Assembly (NCBI GenBank): GCA_031553435.1
Contig: JAVBLQ010000051.1
Coordinates: 1-40,809, forward strand
Direction of reading: 5' to 3'
Length of the DNA: 40,809 bases
From: JAVBLQ01 sp031553435
GTDB lineage: Bacteria; Bacteroidota; Bacteroidia; Bacteroidales; Azobacteroidaceae
The notes under the pieces were generated by a model. That model was not told where the DNA came from and made no database searches. It was given only the letters and a program-made list of their open reading frames with translations. Shown piece after piece: positions 1 to 7,189 of this stretch. The translations under genes and the position numbers were made by a program. Within the stretch, counting starts at the first letter, position 1. Every line of letters starts with the position of its first letter.

Positions 1-717
1 AAAAATACAAACATACTGATCACAAGCAGTAGTTACTTATCGGATCATTTGAATATGATTGATACCATTAATGCGAATTTCAAGGCATGCATCGTTCAGA
101 ATGATTATGAAAAGAAGTTCCTGCTTCAAAAGGGAATAAAAATTCCGGTTATCATAACAAATAATTTCTACTTGCAAATCAAGAGGATGTTTGTAGAGGA
201 AAAGGAAGATACAAACACAACTACAGGGAATGATGATATGCTTGCCATTGGTTATTATTGCAGGAATGAAGGAGACCTTCAGTATATATATGATTTAGCA
301 GCAGAATTGAATTATCTCAAAAATAATCTTTCTTTCCATATATTTTATGATAAACAAAATTCATTCACTTTTAAGAAAATGAAAGGGTTTAAGTATAAAA
401 AGCTGATTAAATCAACTTTATCAGAAAATTTCAACAAACTAAACTGTTTTCTTTCTATAAAACCGACTTCTGTTAATACGCAATTGGCTTATACTAATTT
501 GTATCTCGGGATTCCTGTTATCACTGGTCCGGAAGCTATTGATAATAAGATTCTGTTCTATTGCAAGACAATCGAAAACGGCAATATAAAGAAAAATGTT
601 CTTGACCTGAAAACAAACTATCTGCATTATAATCAATTGGCAGTCGAGGCAAGTGCTATGATAGAGGATGTTTATTCTATTGAAAAAATGCTTAATGTAA
701 TTATAGATAAAATATAA
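1..717 (+). CDS. Probable GT-B-type glycosyltransferase, C-terminal part (cut by window edge)
   Basis: The frame is open from base 1, so the gene begins outside the window; a TTG at 49 and ATG at 55 are internal codons, not the likely start. The last ~90 residues contain SIKPTSVNTQLAYTNLYLG followed by IPVITGPEA, which resembles the nucleotide-sugar-binding half of GT-B glycosyltransferases, where a hydrophobic GxPVI strand follows a conserved small-residue helix. I do not see a full EX7E motif, so the family is uncertain. It lies just upstream of a RiPP precursor, and glycosyltransferases also close the export operon at 16268-18960, so it may be the last gene of a preceding, similar cassette. 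Its last 50 coding bases (664-713) are repeated exactly at 6425-6474 inside a gene-fragment scar. Confidence 0.45.
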   Translation, partial: KNTNILITSSSYLSDHLNMIDTINANFKACIVQNDYEKKFLLQKGIKIPVIITNNFYLQIKRMFVEEKEDTNTTTGNDDMLAIGYYCRNEGDLQYIYDLAAELNYLKNNLSFHIFYDKQNSFTFKKMKGFKYKKLIKSTLSENFNKLNCFLSIKPTSVNTQLAYTNLYLGIPVITGPEAIDNKILFYCKTIENGNIKKNVLDLKTNYLHYNQLAVEASAMIEDVYSIEKMLNVIIDKI

Positions 718-833
718 AACATACTCCTAATTATGTTTGATAAAAGAAAATTCTTGATTTTGTGAGATTCTCGCACCTAAAAATAAACATGGATATTTGT
801 AGTTGACTTCAGATAACTATTGCAAAACTGTAG

Positions 834-890
834 GGCAATAGGCAATAAATTAGCTACTTATTGTGACAATTCTACGGCAAAATAAATTTG
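834..890 (+). promoter_or_regulatory. Promoter and inverted-repeat element of precursor 1, copied upstream of precursor 2
   Basis: Bases 841-866 are identical to 10180-10205, upstream of the other intact precursor, and AATTC recurs one mismatch later in both. The block contains a dyad: CAATAA (843-848), a central TAGCTA, and TTATTG (858-863). TTATTG is followed after 19 nt by TAAATTTG (883-890), an exact match to the Bacteroidota -7 element TAnnTTTG, so the right arm of the dyad overlaps the likely -33 element. Transcription would begin only a few bases before the ATG at 899, giving a very short or absent leader. The dyad is therefore a candidate operator; no regulator is assigned. Confidence 0.6.
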
Positions 891-898
891 TTTTTAAC

Positions 899-1189
899 AT
901 GAAAAAGCTAAGCAAATTAAAATTAAATGAGCTTTCAACAGCAGAGTTGAATGAACGGGAAATGTGTCGGTTGCTTGGAGGAGGAACTCCTGGTTGCTGT
1001 CAATGTGGTTGTAATTATGCAAATTCCGGAGGATCTAGTACTTCTGCTAATGACAGTGCTAATAATGCAGGTGGTAAATATTCGGACGCAGGAGCACAAC
1101 CATGTTGTGAAAAACCTGAGCCCCCCAAGCCCCCTAAACAGCCTGAAACATTTCCTAATGGTTGTCAAGACAGTTGTAAATGGTGGTAA
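899..1189 (+). CDS. GG-leader Cys-rich RiPP precursor peptide 1
   Basis: A 96-residue peptide in two parts. The leader is MKKLSKLKLNELSTAELNER followed by EMCRLLGGG, which matches the Bacteroidales GG natural-product precursor family (TIGR04149 type). The predicted C39 cleavage is after GG at about residue 28. The core has eight cysteines: a CCQCGC cluster just after the leader, a low-complexity Asn/Ser/Gly stretch (YANSGGSSTSAND...), a second CC pair, a Pro/Lys/Glu-rich segment, and a C-terminal CQDSCKWW. I chose the ATG at 899 over an in-frame start at 863 because the family leader begins there and the promoter TAAATTTG ends at 890. The peptide precedes an aspartyl protease and two radical-SAM enzymes. 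Known: such leaders guide modification and export. Inferred: the Cys residues are cross-linked or disulfide-bonded. Confidence 0.85.
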   Translation: MKKLSKLKLNELSTAELNEREMCRLLGGGTPGCCQCGCNYANSGGSSTSANDSANNAGGKYSDAGAQPCCEKPEPPKPPKQPETFPNGCQDSCKWW

Positions 1190-1221
1190 CGTTTTTGCAT
1201 GTTATGCTTAAATAACGATAA

Positions 1222-1270
1222 AGAAGGGTTGTTCCTAATGTATTTTAGTGTACTGAATAACAACCCTTCT
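1222..1270 (+). terminator. Perfect 12-bp hairpin after precursor 1
   Basis: AGAAGGGTTGTT (1222-1233) pairs perfectly with AACAACCCTTCT (1259-1270) across a 25-nt loop, 32 bases after the precursor stop. No long T run follows on the plus strand. It is better read as an attenuator or mRNA 3'-end stabiliser than as a strong terminator. Placed between precursor and enzymes, it would favour excess precursor message. A similar hairpin follows precursor 2. Confidence 0.65.
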
Positions 1271-1291
1271 CAATAATTAAAATTTATATTT

Positions 1292-2548
1292 ATGACAAAA
1301 AAGTGTTTGTATTGTTTAGGTTATTGTTTTTTTTTCTTCATCTTTATAAATATACATTATAGTTGTTCAAATCAAGAAACCCGAAAATGTGATGAAAATC
1401 TAAACCGTGTTTATTTTACATTAGATTTAGATATTCAAGGTATAGTGATTCCTGTCTATTTCAATGATAGTACAGTTGCAAATATGTTATTTGATACAGG
1501 AGCTATGCTGGGTTCTTTAGAGTTAGAGTCTTCATTTGTGGTATCTCATCCGAGTATTGTTTCCTGTGGTATTCCTGATAGTGTATATACAATTACAGGT
1601 TGGTTGCCAGATTATAAAATACCGGGATTATACTATAAAGATTTTTCTGAAATAGTGACAATAGGAGGTGTTCCTCTACTATATCAAGATTTAATGACAA
1701 CGAATAGACAAGGATATGTTGGAAGATATATAGATGGAATGTTTAATATTCCGGAAAATGATACAATACATGTCTGGGAATTGAATTTTGACTCTAATTA
1801 TTTGGAAATTCATCAGGTGGAAAATTTTGTAATTCCTGAAAATTGTTTCCTTGTTCCAATGATAAAAAAGGAATGGAAAGTGAAAGATTATAATTACTTG
1901 TATCCACTTTCAATTCAATTGAATAATTGTAAGTTTTCTATAGATGGAGATACCTTGATAAATAGTCTGCCATACTTAATGGATACGGGTTCTCGGTATG
2001 ATTTAATTTTGAACGTCCTATCTCCTGAAGAATTGGTTTTTTTTCATAAAAAAGAAGAAGATGCATGGGTCAGAATTGCCGGAGGCTATGGTCAGAGGTA
2101 TACAGTAAATGCAACATTGTTTGACAATTTTGTCGTAGATTCATTGTGTATTTATACTCATGATAAAATAAATATCAATATCATGGGACTAAATTTTCTT
2201 AAAAGATTTAATGTTTTTTTTGATATGAGAAATCGACAAATAGGATTTCAACCGGTACAACAATTTAAAAGTATAATTAATACTGATGAAAATCAGTTTC
2301 GCTGTCTTACTGAAACTAATACTGAGGGTAAAGATATTATTCTAGCAGTTGCAGATTACAAAAATAATCCATATAAAATTGCAGGCTTGAAAAAAGGTGA
2401 TGAAATAGTATCAATAAATGGTATCTTATTTAAAAACCTGAACAATCAAGATATTCAAGAAATGATCAATACATCAGATACATTGATATATGATATTATT
2501 CGTAGGGGTCAAGCACTAAAAATAACAGTTTTTTTGAGTAGAAGGTAA
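1292..2548 (+). CDS. Secreted pepsin/retropepsin-like aspartyl protease with C-terminal PDZ domain
   Basis: 418 residues. An N-terminal hydrophobic stretch ending near Cys26 suggests an exported protein, possibly a lipoprotein. Two active-site motifs are visible, LFDTGA (Asp68) and LMDTGS (Asp231), so both lobes of a bilobal aspartyl protease are present in one chain. The C-terminal ~75 residues contain AGLKKGDEIVSINGILFKNL, typical of a PDZ domain. It lies between precursor 1 and the radical-SAM genes with only 16 nt to the next start, so it is probably co-transcribed. A role in extracytoplasmic trimming of the exported peptide is inferred from position; leader removal itself is expected from the C39 exporter. 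A related protease is encoded at 7190-8401, also next to a precursor locus. Confidence 0.8.
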   Translation: MTKKCLYCLGYCFFFFIFINIHYSCSNQETRKCDENLNRVYFTLDLDIQGIVIPVYFNDSTVANMLFDTGAMLGSLELESSFVVSHPSIVSCGIPDSVYTITGWLPDYKIPGLYYKDFSEIVTIGGVPLLYQDLMTTNRQGYVGRYIDGMFNIPENDTIHVWELNFDSNYLEIHQVENFVIPENCFLVPMIKKEWKVKDYNYLYPLSIQLNNCKFSIDGDTLINSLPYLMDTGSRYDLILNVLSPEELVFFHKKEEDAWVRIAGGYGQRYTVNATLFDNFVVDSLCIYTHDKININIMGLNFLKRFNVFFDMRNRQIGFQPVQQFKSIINTDENQFRCLTETNTEGKDIILAVADYKNNPYKIAGLKKGDEIVSINGILFKNLNNQDIQEMINTSDTLIYDIIRRGQALKITVFLSRR

Positions 2549-2564
2549 TTAAAAAAGTAAAAAA

Positions 2565-3887
2565 ATGAAAGATAAAATTAGTATATATAATATAGAAGTT
2601 GAATATGATGATTGTATATTATTTTATAATACTTTGACTAATGCATTACTGCCAATTAGTTATAAAGAATATTCAGTGATTGAAACACTTTTAGAGTATT
2701 TGTCTGATTTTCAAGACAGATATCCTGATTTGTATAATGCTTTTAAGGATTCAGGGTTTGTCGTTTCTTCAGATTTTAATGAGTTAGCGTATATTAAGTT
2801 GCAAAATAAAAAATATATCTACGAAGATAAAAATTATCGTATTACTATTAATCCAACATTAGATTGTAATTTGACATGTTGGTATTGTTCCGCAGGATAT
2901 GCAAGAACGACTCATAATAAAGATAGGATGAGTGATGAAATGGTAAATGGATTGAATAATCACATAAAAGATTTGATTATACAACAAAAGGCACAGTCAA
3001 TATTATTAGATTGGTTTGGTGGTGAACCAATGATGTATTATGATGAAGTAATCTGTAAAATTTCAGAATATGTCCAACCAATTGCTTCTGAATATAATGT
3101 ATATTTTCGACAACAAATAACAACAAATGCAACTCTGCTAAATGAACAGAGAATCCGTCAAATGAAAGATTTTAATTTTAACTTTTTTCAAATACCAATA
3201 GATGGAAATGAATATAGACATAATTTGATAAAACATTTTCCAGACAAACAAGGTACTTATAAAATGGTTGTTAACAATATTAATCTAATTGCAGAAATTA
3301 TGCCTGAGATCTTTATCACTTTACGTATAAATTACGATAAACAAACTTTAAAAAATATCAAAGACATTTTTTCTGATTTTTCTGAAAAAAGTAAAAATCG
3401 AATCAAGATAGACTTTCAAAAAGTATGGCAGGTGCCTTGTACTGATAAGGAACGAAAGTTATTGAAAATTGCAAAAGAGAGTTCTTACTCAGCCGGATTT
3501 CAATCTGACTTTTGGGCTTATAAACCATTGTGTTTTTTTTGTTGCTATGCAGATAGTTATCATCACTATGCAATTAATTACAATGGCAAGGTATTTAAAT
3601 GCACAGCTCGAGATTATGGAGATGATCTGGTAATCGGCAATTTACAGCCCTCTGGTCAAATTGAGTGGAACTATGGCATTCTGAGTAAAATGTTCGAAAA
3701 AGCCACTTTTGAAAACGAGAAATGTGAAAGTTGTAATATGTTACCCCTTTGTATGGGACCATGTATACAAAAAAATTACGAATCGCGCATGAATAATACT
3801 TCGGTGCCATGTGTGTATGAAAATGTTGAATATAGCATCTCTTCGTATATAATAGAGATGGCAAAAAAAAGAAATCTAATTAATTGA
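2565..3887 (+). CDS. Radical-SAM/SPASM peptide maturase (first)
   Basis: 440 residues. The [4Fe-4S]-SAM motif CNLTCWYC (Cys101, Cys105, Cys108) follows an N-terminal region of ~90 residues that may act as a peptide-recognition domain. DWFGGEPMM is the GGE SAM-binding motif. The C-terminus carries SPASM-type auxiliary-cluster cysteines: PLCFFCCYAD near residues 322-328, KCTARD, and CESCNMLPLCMGPC from Cys387. This matches radical-SAM peptide maturases that act on ribosomal precursors through AdoMet-derived radical chemistry. The stop TGA is directly followed by the ATG of the second maturase, so the two are translationally coupled. The likely substrate is precursor 1 (inference); the bond formed (thioether, C-C or epimerisation) cannot be read from sequence. 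Confidence 0.88.
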   Translation: MKDKISIYNIEVEYDDCILFYNTLTNALLPISYKEYSVIETLLEYLSDFQDRYPDLYNAFKDSGFVVSSDFNELAYIKLQNKKYIYEDKNYRITINPTLDCNLTCWYCSAGYARTTHNKDRMSDEMVNGLNNHIKDLIIQQKAQSILLDWFGGEPMMYYDEVICKISEYVQPIASEYNVYFRQQITTNATLLNEQRIRQMKDFNFNFFQIPIDGNEYRHNLIKHFPDKQGTYKMVVNNINLIAEIMPEIFITLRINYDKQTLKNIKDIFSDFSEKSKNRIKIDFQKVWQVPCTDKERKLLKIAKESSYSAGFQSDFWAYKPLCFFCCYADSYHHYAINYNGKVFKCTARDYGDDLVIGNLQPSGQIEWNYGILSKMFEKATFENEKCESCNMLPLCMGPCIQKNYESRMNNTSVPCVYENVEYSISSYIIEMAKKRNLIN

Positions 3888-5132
3888 ATGAAAACAAATT
3901 ATCTTTCGTCTGATGATATAAAGTTTCAATTGGCTAACCTCAAACAATTAACCTTTGAGGTTACTGATGCTTGTAACTTAAAATGTCAATATTGTGCTTA
4001 TGGCGAATTTTACAATGATTATGATCTGCGTGAAGATAAAAATTTGAGTTTACCGGCTTCCATCCAATTGATAGACTATTTGGCTAAATTTTGGAATTCA
4101 GAACAGAATGTTTCGGCAAACCGTAATGTTTATATTAGCTTTTATGGAGGTGAACCATTGTTGAATATGCCATTTATCAAATCTGTTGTGAATTATATTG
4201 AAAATCTTCATTGCCAATATCGCAGTTTTACATTTTCTATGACCACTAATGCGTTGTTAATTGAGCGTTACATGGATTATTTAGTGGCTCATGACTTTAA
4301 TTTACTTATCAGCTTGGATGGAAATGAATGTAATACATCTTACCGGGTGAATAAAGCCGGAAAGCCGGCTTTCCCTGATATTATAAAGAATGTGGATGTA
4401 TTACGTAAAAAGTATCCTGATTATTTTGAACGAAAAGTTGAATTTAATGCTGTTTTACACAATCGTAATTCCGTAAGTGAGATTTATGATTTTTTTAAGG
4501 CACATTATAATAAAATTCCCAGTATAGGAGAATTAAATAATATGGGAATTCGCCCGGATAAAGTAGAACTTTTTCAAAAAACATATCGAAACTCAGATGA
4601 TAGTTTGCACCAGGCAGAGAACTATGAAACAATAGAACAGGATATGTTTATGAAAACAGGAACATATCAGGCTGCTTCTATTTTTTTACAACAATACGCT
4701 AGTCATGTTTATCATGACTATACAGATTTATTGTTTGGTAAAATGAAAAAAACAATTCCTACAGGAACTTGCTTGCCTTTTGGAAAGAAAATGTTTATAA
4801 CCGTTTCAGGCAAGATATTACCTTGCGAACGTATAGGTCAACAGAACAGTTTAGGATATATCTCGGAATTGGGTGTAGAACTTGACTTGAATGCAATAGC
4901 AGATAGATATAACATGTATTTTGCTAAATTAGAGCAGCAGTGTGGCAAGTGTCATAATGCAACCGCTTGTATACAATGCATTTTCAACCTTCACGACTTG
5001 GACGGTTGTCCGGTATGTCATGGTTTTATGAATGGGCAGGAGTTTGCAAGATATAAAGCGATACAATTAGATTTTTTTCGTAAGTATCCTGAGGATTACT
5101 ATCGTATAATGGAAGAGGTAATAATAGAATAA
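3888..5132 (+). CDS. Radical-SAM/SPASM peptide maturase (second), GG-Bacteroidales type
   Basis: 414 residues beginning near the barrel, without the long N-terminal extension of its neighbour. CNLKCQYC (Cys29, Cys33, Cys36) is the SAM-cluster motif and SFYGGEPLL the GGE motif. A long C-terminal SPASM region has cysteines in TGTCLPFGKK, ILPCERIG, CGKCHNATACIQC and CPVCHGF. The layout agrees with the maturase paired with GG-leader precursors and a pseudo-radical-SAM partner in Bacteroidales. It abuts the upstream maturase (0 nt) and is 12 nt from the pseudo-radical-SAM gene, so the three form one operon. The two maturases are clearly different in sequence, which suggests division of labour rather than recent duplication. 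Confidence 0.88.
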   Translation: MKTNYLSSDDIKFQLANLKQLTFEVTDACNLKCQYCAYGEFYNDYDLREDKNLSLPASIQLIDYLAKFWNSEQNVSANRNVYISFYGGEPLLNMPFIKSVVNYIENLHCQYRSFTFSMTTNALLIERYMDYLVAHDFNLLISLDGNECNTSYRVNKAGKPAFPDIIKNVDVLRKKYPDYFERKVEFNAVLHNRNSVSEIYDFFKAHYNKIPSIGELNNMGIRPDKVELFQKTYRNSDDSLHQAENYETIEQDMFMKTGTYQAASIFLQQYASHVYHDYTDLLFGKMKKTIPTGTCLPFGKKMFITVSGKILPCERIGQQNSLGYISELGVELDLNAIADRYNMYFAKLEQQCGKCHNATACIQCIFNLHDLDGCPVCHGFMNGQEFARYKAIQLDFFRKYPEDYYRIMEEVIIE

Positions 5133-5144
5133 TAAAAATCAAAT

Positions 5145-6317
5145 ATGATTGATCCTGAAAAAAAATATTGGTTATTTATTTCTCCTCATGTGTATTGTAA
5201 TATAAAGGAGAAACAAGCACTTTTATATAATACACAAACCGGAGAAAAAATGATAATTAAATCTCCGGAAATAATTGTTTTATTGGAATCATTACACTAT
5301 AAGAAAAACTTAGGCTCGATCTATTTTGAAGGTGAAATGTTGAAATCAGAGTCTTATCATAAGTTTATTTCTGAATTTTGTCAAAAAGGTATGGGAGGCT
5401 TGGTTGATGTTGCACAAACACCAAAGAAACCAGTCCAATTAATGCCCGTTTTGAATTTGCAGCGTGATATTGAGAAACTACAAAAAGTAGATAAACAAAT
5501 TTTGGGCTCAAATCTTTTACATTATTTATTGGAATTGAATGTATATATTAATCACGCTGGACAAAAAGAACTGGATGCTTCAATTTTGAAAAATATTTTA
5601 CATCAAATTCAATATGGAGTAGTCGGTAAACTAAATTTATTAGGCGATAATGTATTGGATTATCTTTATGTTAATAGTGAATTGTCAATGCTGTTGACTG
5701 ATTTTAAGGGGCAGGTACATATATGGAGCCAATCAGAAAAATTTTCTTATAGCGAGATAATTATACCTGATTTTTGGTATGATATAATTGTTACTTTTCC
5801 GGTCGAGGAATCCTCTTTGAATCATTGTGCAGAATTGCTAAAGGATTTCTCTGCAAAATATCATTTTTATGTTACAAGCGTTGAAGAATTCGAAGAAATT
5901 GAAATATTGATGAATAAATATCCTCTTGAAAATTATTCAATCCATCCTGTCTTTACTGGGAAAAATATTGAATTTTTTCAAGAAAATATTTTTCTTGAAG
6001 AAGCCGATATTTTTAGTTCAGTCTTGTCAATGCGTGAAATTTTTCGAAATCAAAAGCTAAATGCTAATTTTTTCGGTTCTTTAGTTATCTTGCCTGATGG
6101 AAGTGTAAAAGCAAATATGAATGCCGAAACACTTGGCAGTATACAAACAGATGCTATATTGGATTTAATATATAAAGAGATGCTTGAAAATACTGCTTGG
6201 AGAAAAATAAGGAATACTAAACCTTGCAATGAATGTTTGTATCAATATATTTGTCCTTCTCCATCTAATTATGAGTTGGTTATTGGTAAACCGAATCTTT
6301 GTCATATTAAACCATGA
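5145..6317 (+). CDS. Pseudo-radical-SAM protein of the GG-Bacteroidales system
   Basis: 390 residues. There is no CX3CX2C motif anywhere, so it cannot bind the catalytic cluster, yet the C-terminal CNECLYQYICPSPSNYE (from Cys361) resembles the terminal SPASM segment of the maturases. This is the pattern of the pseudo-radical-SAM family (TIGR04150 type) found with GG-leader precursors. The start of the protein (KYWLFISPHVYCNIK, then LLYNTQTGEKM) resembles substrate-handling N-terminal domains of peptide maturases. A role as precursor-binding or scaffold subunit is inferred. Its stop codon overlaps ATG 6314 of a broken C39-exporter start (ATGA), which shows that the operon once continued into an exporter. 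Confidence 0.8.
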   Translation: MIDPEKKYWLFISPHVYCNIKEKQALLYNTQTGEKMIIKSPEIIVLLESLHYKKNLGSIYFEGEMLKSESYHKFISEFCQKGMGGLVDVAQTPKKPVQLMPVLNLQRDIEKLQKVDKQILGSNLLHYLLELNVYINHAGQKELDASILKNILHQIQYGVVGKLNLLGDNVLDYLYVNSELSMLLTDFKGQVHIWSQSEKFSYSEIIIPDFWYDIIVTFPVEESSLNHCAELLKDFSAKYHFYVTSVEEFEEIEILMNKYPLENYSIHPVFTGKNIEFFQENIFLEEADIFSSVLSMREIFRNQKLNANFFGSLVILPDGSVKANMNAETLGSIQTDAILDLIYKEMLENTAWRKIRNTKPCNECLYQYICPSPSNYELVIGKPNLCHIKP

Positions 6318-6376
6318 CTAGCTCTTTCTCCCATTACACCCAATTCGATGCCATGGACTGCGGTCCATGATAGCTA
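6314..6376 (+). pseudogene. 5' fragment of a second C39-peptidase exporter
   Basis: The first 18 codons read MTSSFSHYTQFDAMDCGP and then stop. They align with MTERFPHYQQLDSMDCGP of the intact exporter at 11997 (12 of 18 identical), including the catalytic DCG motif. Relative to that gene, 13 nt are missing after GGTCC; ATGATAGC follows as in the intact gene, but out of frame. The differences mean it came from a diverged paralogue, not from the intact copy. It starts by ATGA overlap with the pseudo-radical-SAM gene. Confidence 0.75.
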
Positions 6377-6420
6377 AATGATGTACTTGAATCAAAAGCT
6401 GCTAAATTATGGGGAATTAT
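6377..6420 (+). pseudogene. 44-nt internal fragment of the VKOR/thioredoxin gene
   Basis: Bases 6377-6420 are identical to 9207-9250, which lies inside the VKOR domain coding region of the gene at 8565-10154. The fragment is joined at its left to the C39 fragment and at its right, over about 4 bases, to the glycosyltransferase fragment. Complete identity points to a recent copying or recombination event. Confidence 0.85.
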
Positions 6421-6477
6421 GATGGAGGATGTTTATTCTATTGAAAAAATGCTTAATGTAATTATAGATAAAATCTG
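6419..6477 (+). pseudogene. 3'-end fragment of the left-edge glycosyltransferase gene
   Basis: Bases 6425-6474 are identical to 664-713, the last coding bases of the gene at 1-717, and the match starts near 6418 with one mismatch (6424 versus 663). The fragment then diverges, giving its own in-frame TGA at 6475-6477. It ends 31 bases before the LytTR regulator start. Confidence 0.85.
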
Positions 6478-6508
6478 AAAATGAATAATTATCTAACAAT
6501 TCAATAAC

Positions 6509-6934
6509 ATGAAACAAGCACAAATTTCTTTTTATGAACAAGAAATGTTAATTGAAGACATTAATGTTTTCATAAAACTTCCTTATCAGGAAATATTATA
6601 TTTAGAATATAGCTCCCCATATATTTTTATATTTCAATATAATGGAGAAAAATATTGTATAACTCAAAGCCTCTCCGCAATAACAAGAGAGTTACCTTAT
6701 TCCTTCGCTTTGGCTAATCGTTCTGTTGTAGTTAATCTGAATTATTTTGAATGTATTCAAAAAGAGAATAGCAAGGCATGGTTAAAGCTAAAAACGGGAT
6801 TCCGGATTCCGGTTTCCAGAAGAAAAATTGAAACAATCAGGGATAAAGTTTTGAAAGTATCAACAATAGATTTTTGTTGTGAAAAATGTATCGGATGTAA
6901 AAATTTGGGAAAAGAATGTTCTTTGAATCAATAA
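6509..6934 (+). CDS. LytTR-domain DNA-binding regulator with Cys-rich tail, no receiver domain
   Basis: 141 residues. Residues ~20-115 form a LytTR-like domain: LPYQEILYLEYSSPYIFIFQ, a central segment with ITQSLSAITRELP, FALANRSVVVNLNYFECI, and RIPVSRRKIETIRDKV near the end of the domain. There is no receiver domain, so it is a stand-alone regulator. The last ~20 residues hold CCEKCIGCKNLGKEC, five cysteines spaced like a metal or redox site. The gene lies directly upstream of a LytTR-like direct repeat (6941-6970), so it probably controls the genes that follow, and perhaps 8565 onwards. The cysteine tail suggests sensing of thiol state or metal in a pathway that makes disulfide-rich peptides; that is inference. 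Confidence 0.75.
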   Translation: MKQAQISFYEQEMLIEDINVFIKLPYQEILYLEYSSPYIFIFQYNGEKYCITQSLSAITRELPYSFALANRSVVVNLNYFECIQKENSKAWLKLKTGFRIPVSRRKIETIRDKVLKVSTIDFCCEKCIGCKNLGKECSLNQ

Positions 6935-6940
6935 TTTTTT

Positions 6941-7021
6941 ACCATTCGATATATAAATCCGACCGTTCGACATATTGGCGATATTTTTTGTTGCATAATT
7001 AAATTTAAGTAGTCAAATTTG
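6941..7021 (+). promoter_or_regulatory. Putative LytTR box and promoter before the leader-only precursor
   Basis: ACCATTCGA (6941-6949) and ACCGTTCGA (6962-6970) are direct repeats 21 bp apart, the spacing known for LytTR sites (for example BtsR, ACCrCTyA-N13-ACCrCTyA). Sixteen bases further on, TTTG (6987-6990) and CAAATTTG (7014-7021, one mismatch to TAnnTTTG) could be the promoter, with a long 23-nt spacer. A TGTG/CACA dyad lies at about 7040-7052. Confidence 0.5.
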
Positions 7022-7074
7022 AAAACAGATATTGCATATTGTGGTATCACATAACAAACTAAATTTATTTTGAA

Positions 7075-7173
7075 ATGAAAAAATTAGGTAAATTAAAGTT
7101 AAATCAATTGAGCGGAGTTGAATTGAATGAGAGAGAAATGAATGTCCTAATAGTCTACTTTATTGTTGAATGA
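7075..7173 (+). pseudogene. Leader-only remnant of a GG precursor (core lost)
   Basis: The ATG at 7075 opens a 32-codon frame reading MKKLGKLKLNQLSGVELNER followed by EMNVL, closely matching the leader of precursor 1 (MKKLSKLKLNELSTAELNER). The GG site and the whole Cys-rich core are missing; eight unrelated residues follow before TGA at 7171-7173. The most direct reading is a deletion that joined the leader to sequence upstream of the protease gene. A functional leader peptide that occupies maturases without being exported cannot be excluded. Confidence 0.7.
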
Positions 7174-7189
7174 AAAACAAATATTGAAT

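Noticed and set aside
863..898. In-frame upstream start for precursor 1
   Set aside because: It would add 12 residues upstream of the conserved MKKLSKLKL leader and would lie across the -7 promoter element.
951..1211. Alternate frame across precursor 1
   Set aside because: It overlaps the precursor fully, has no family resemblance and is explained by the composition of the Cys-rich core.
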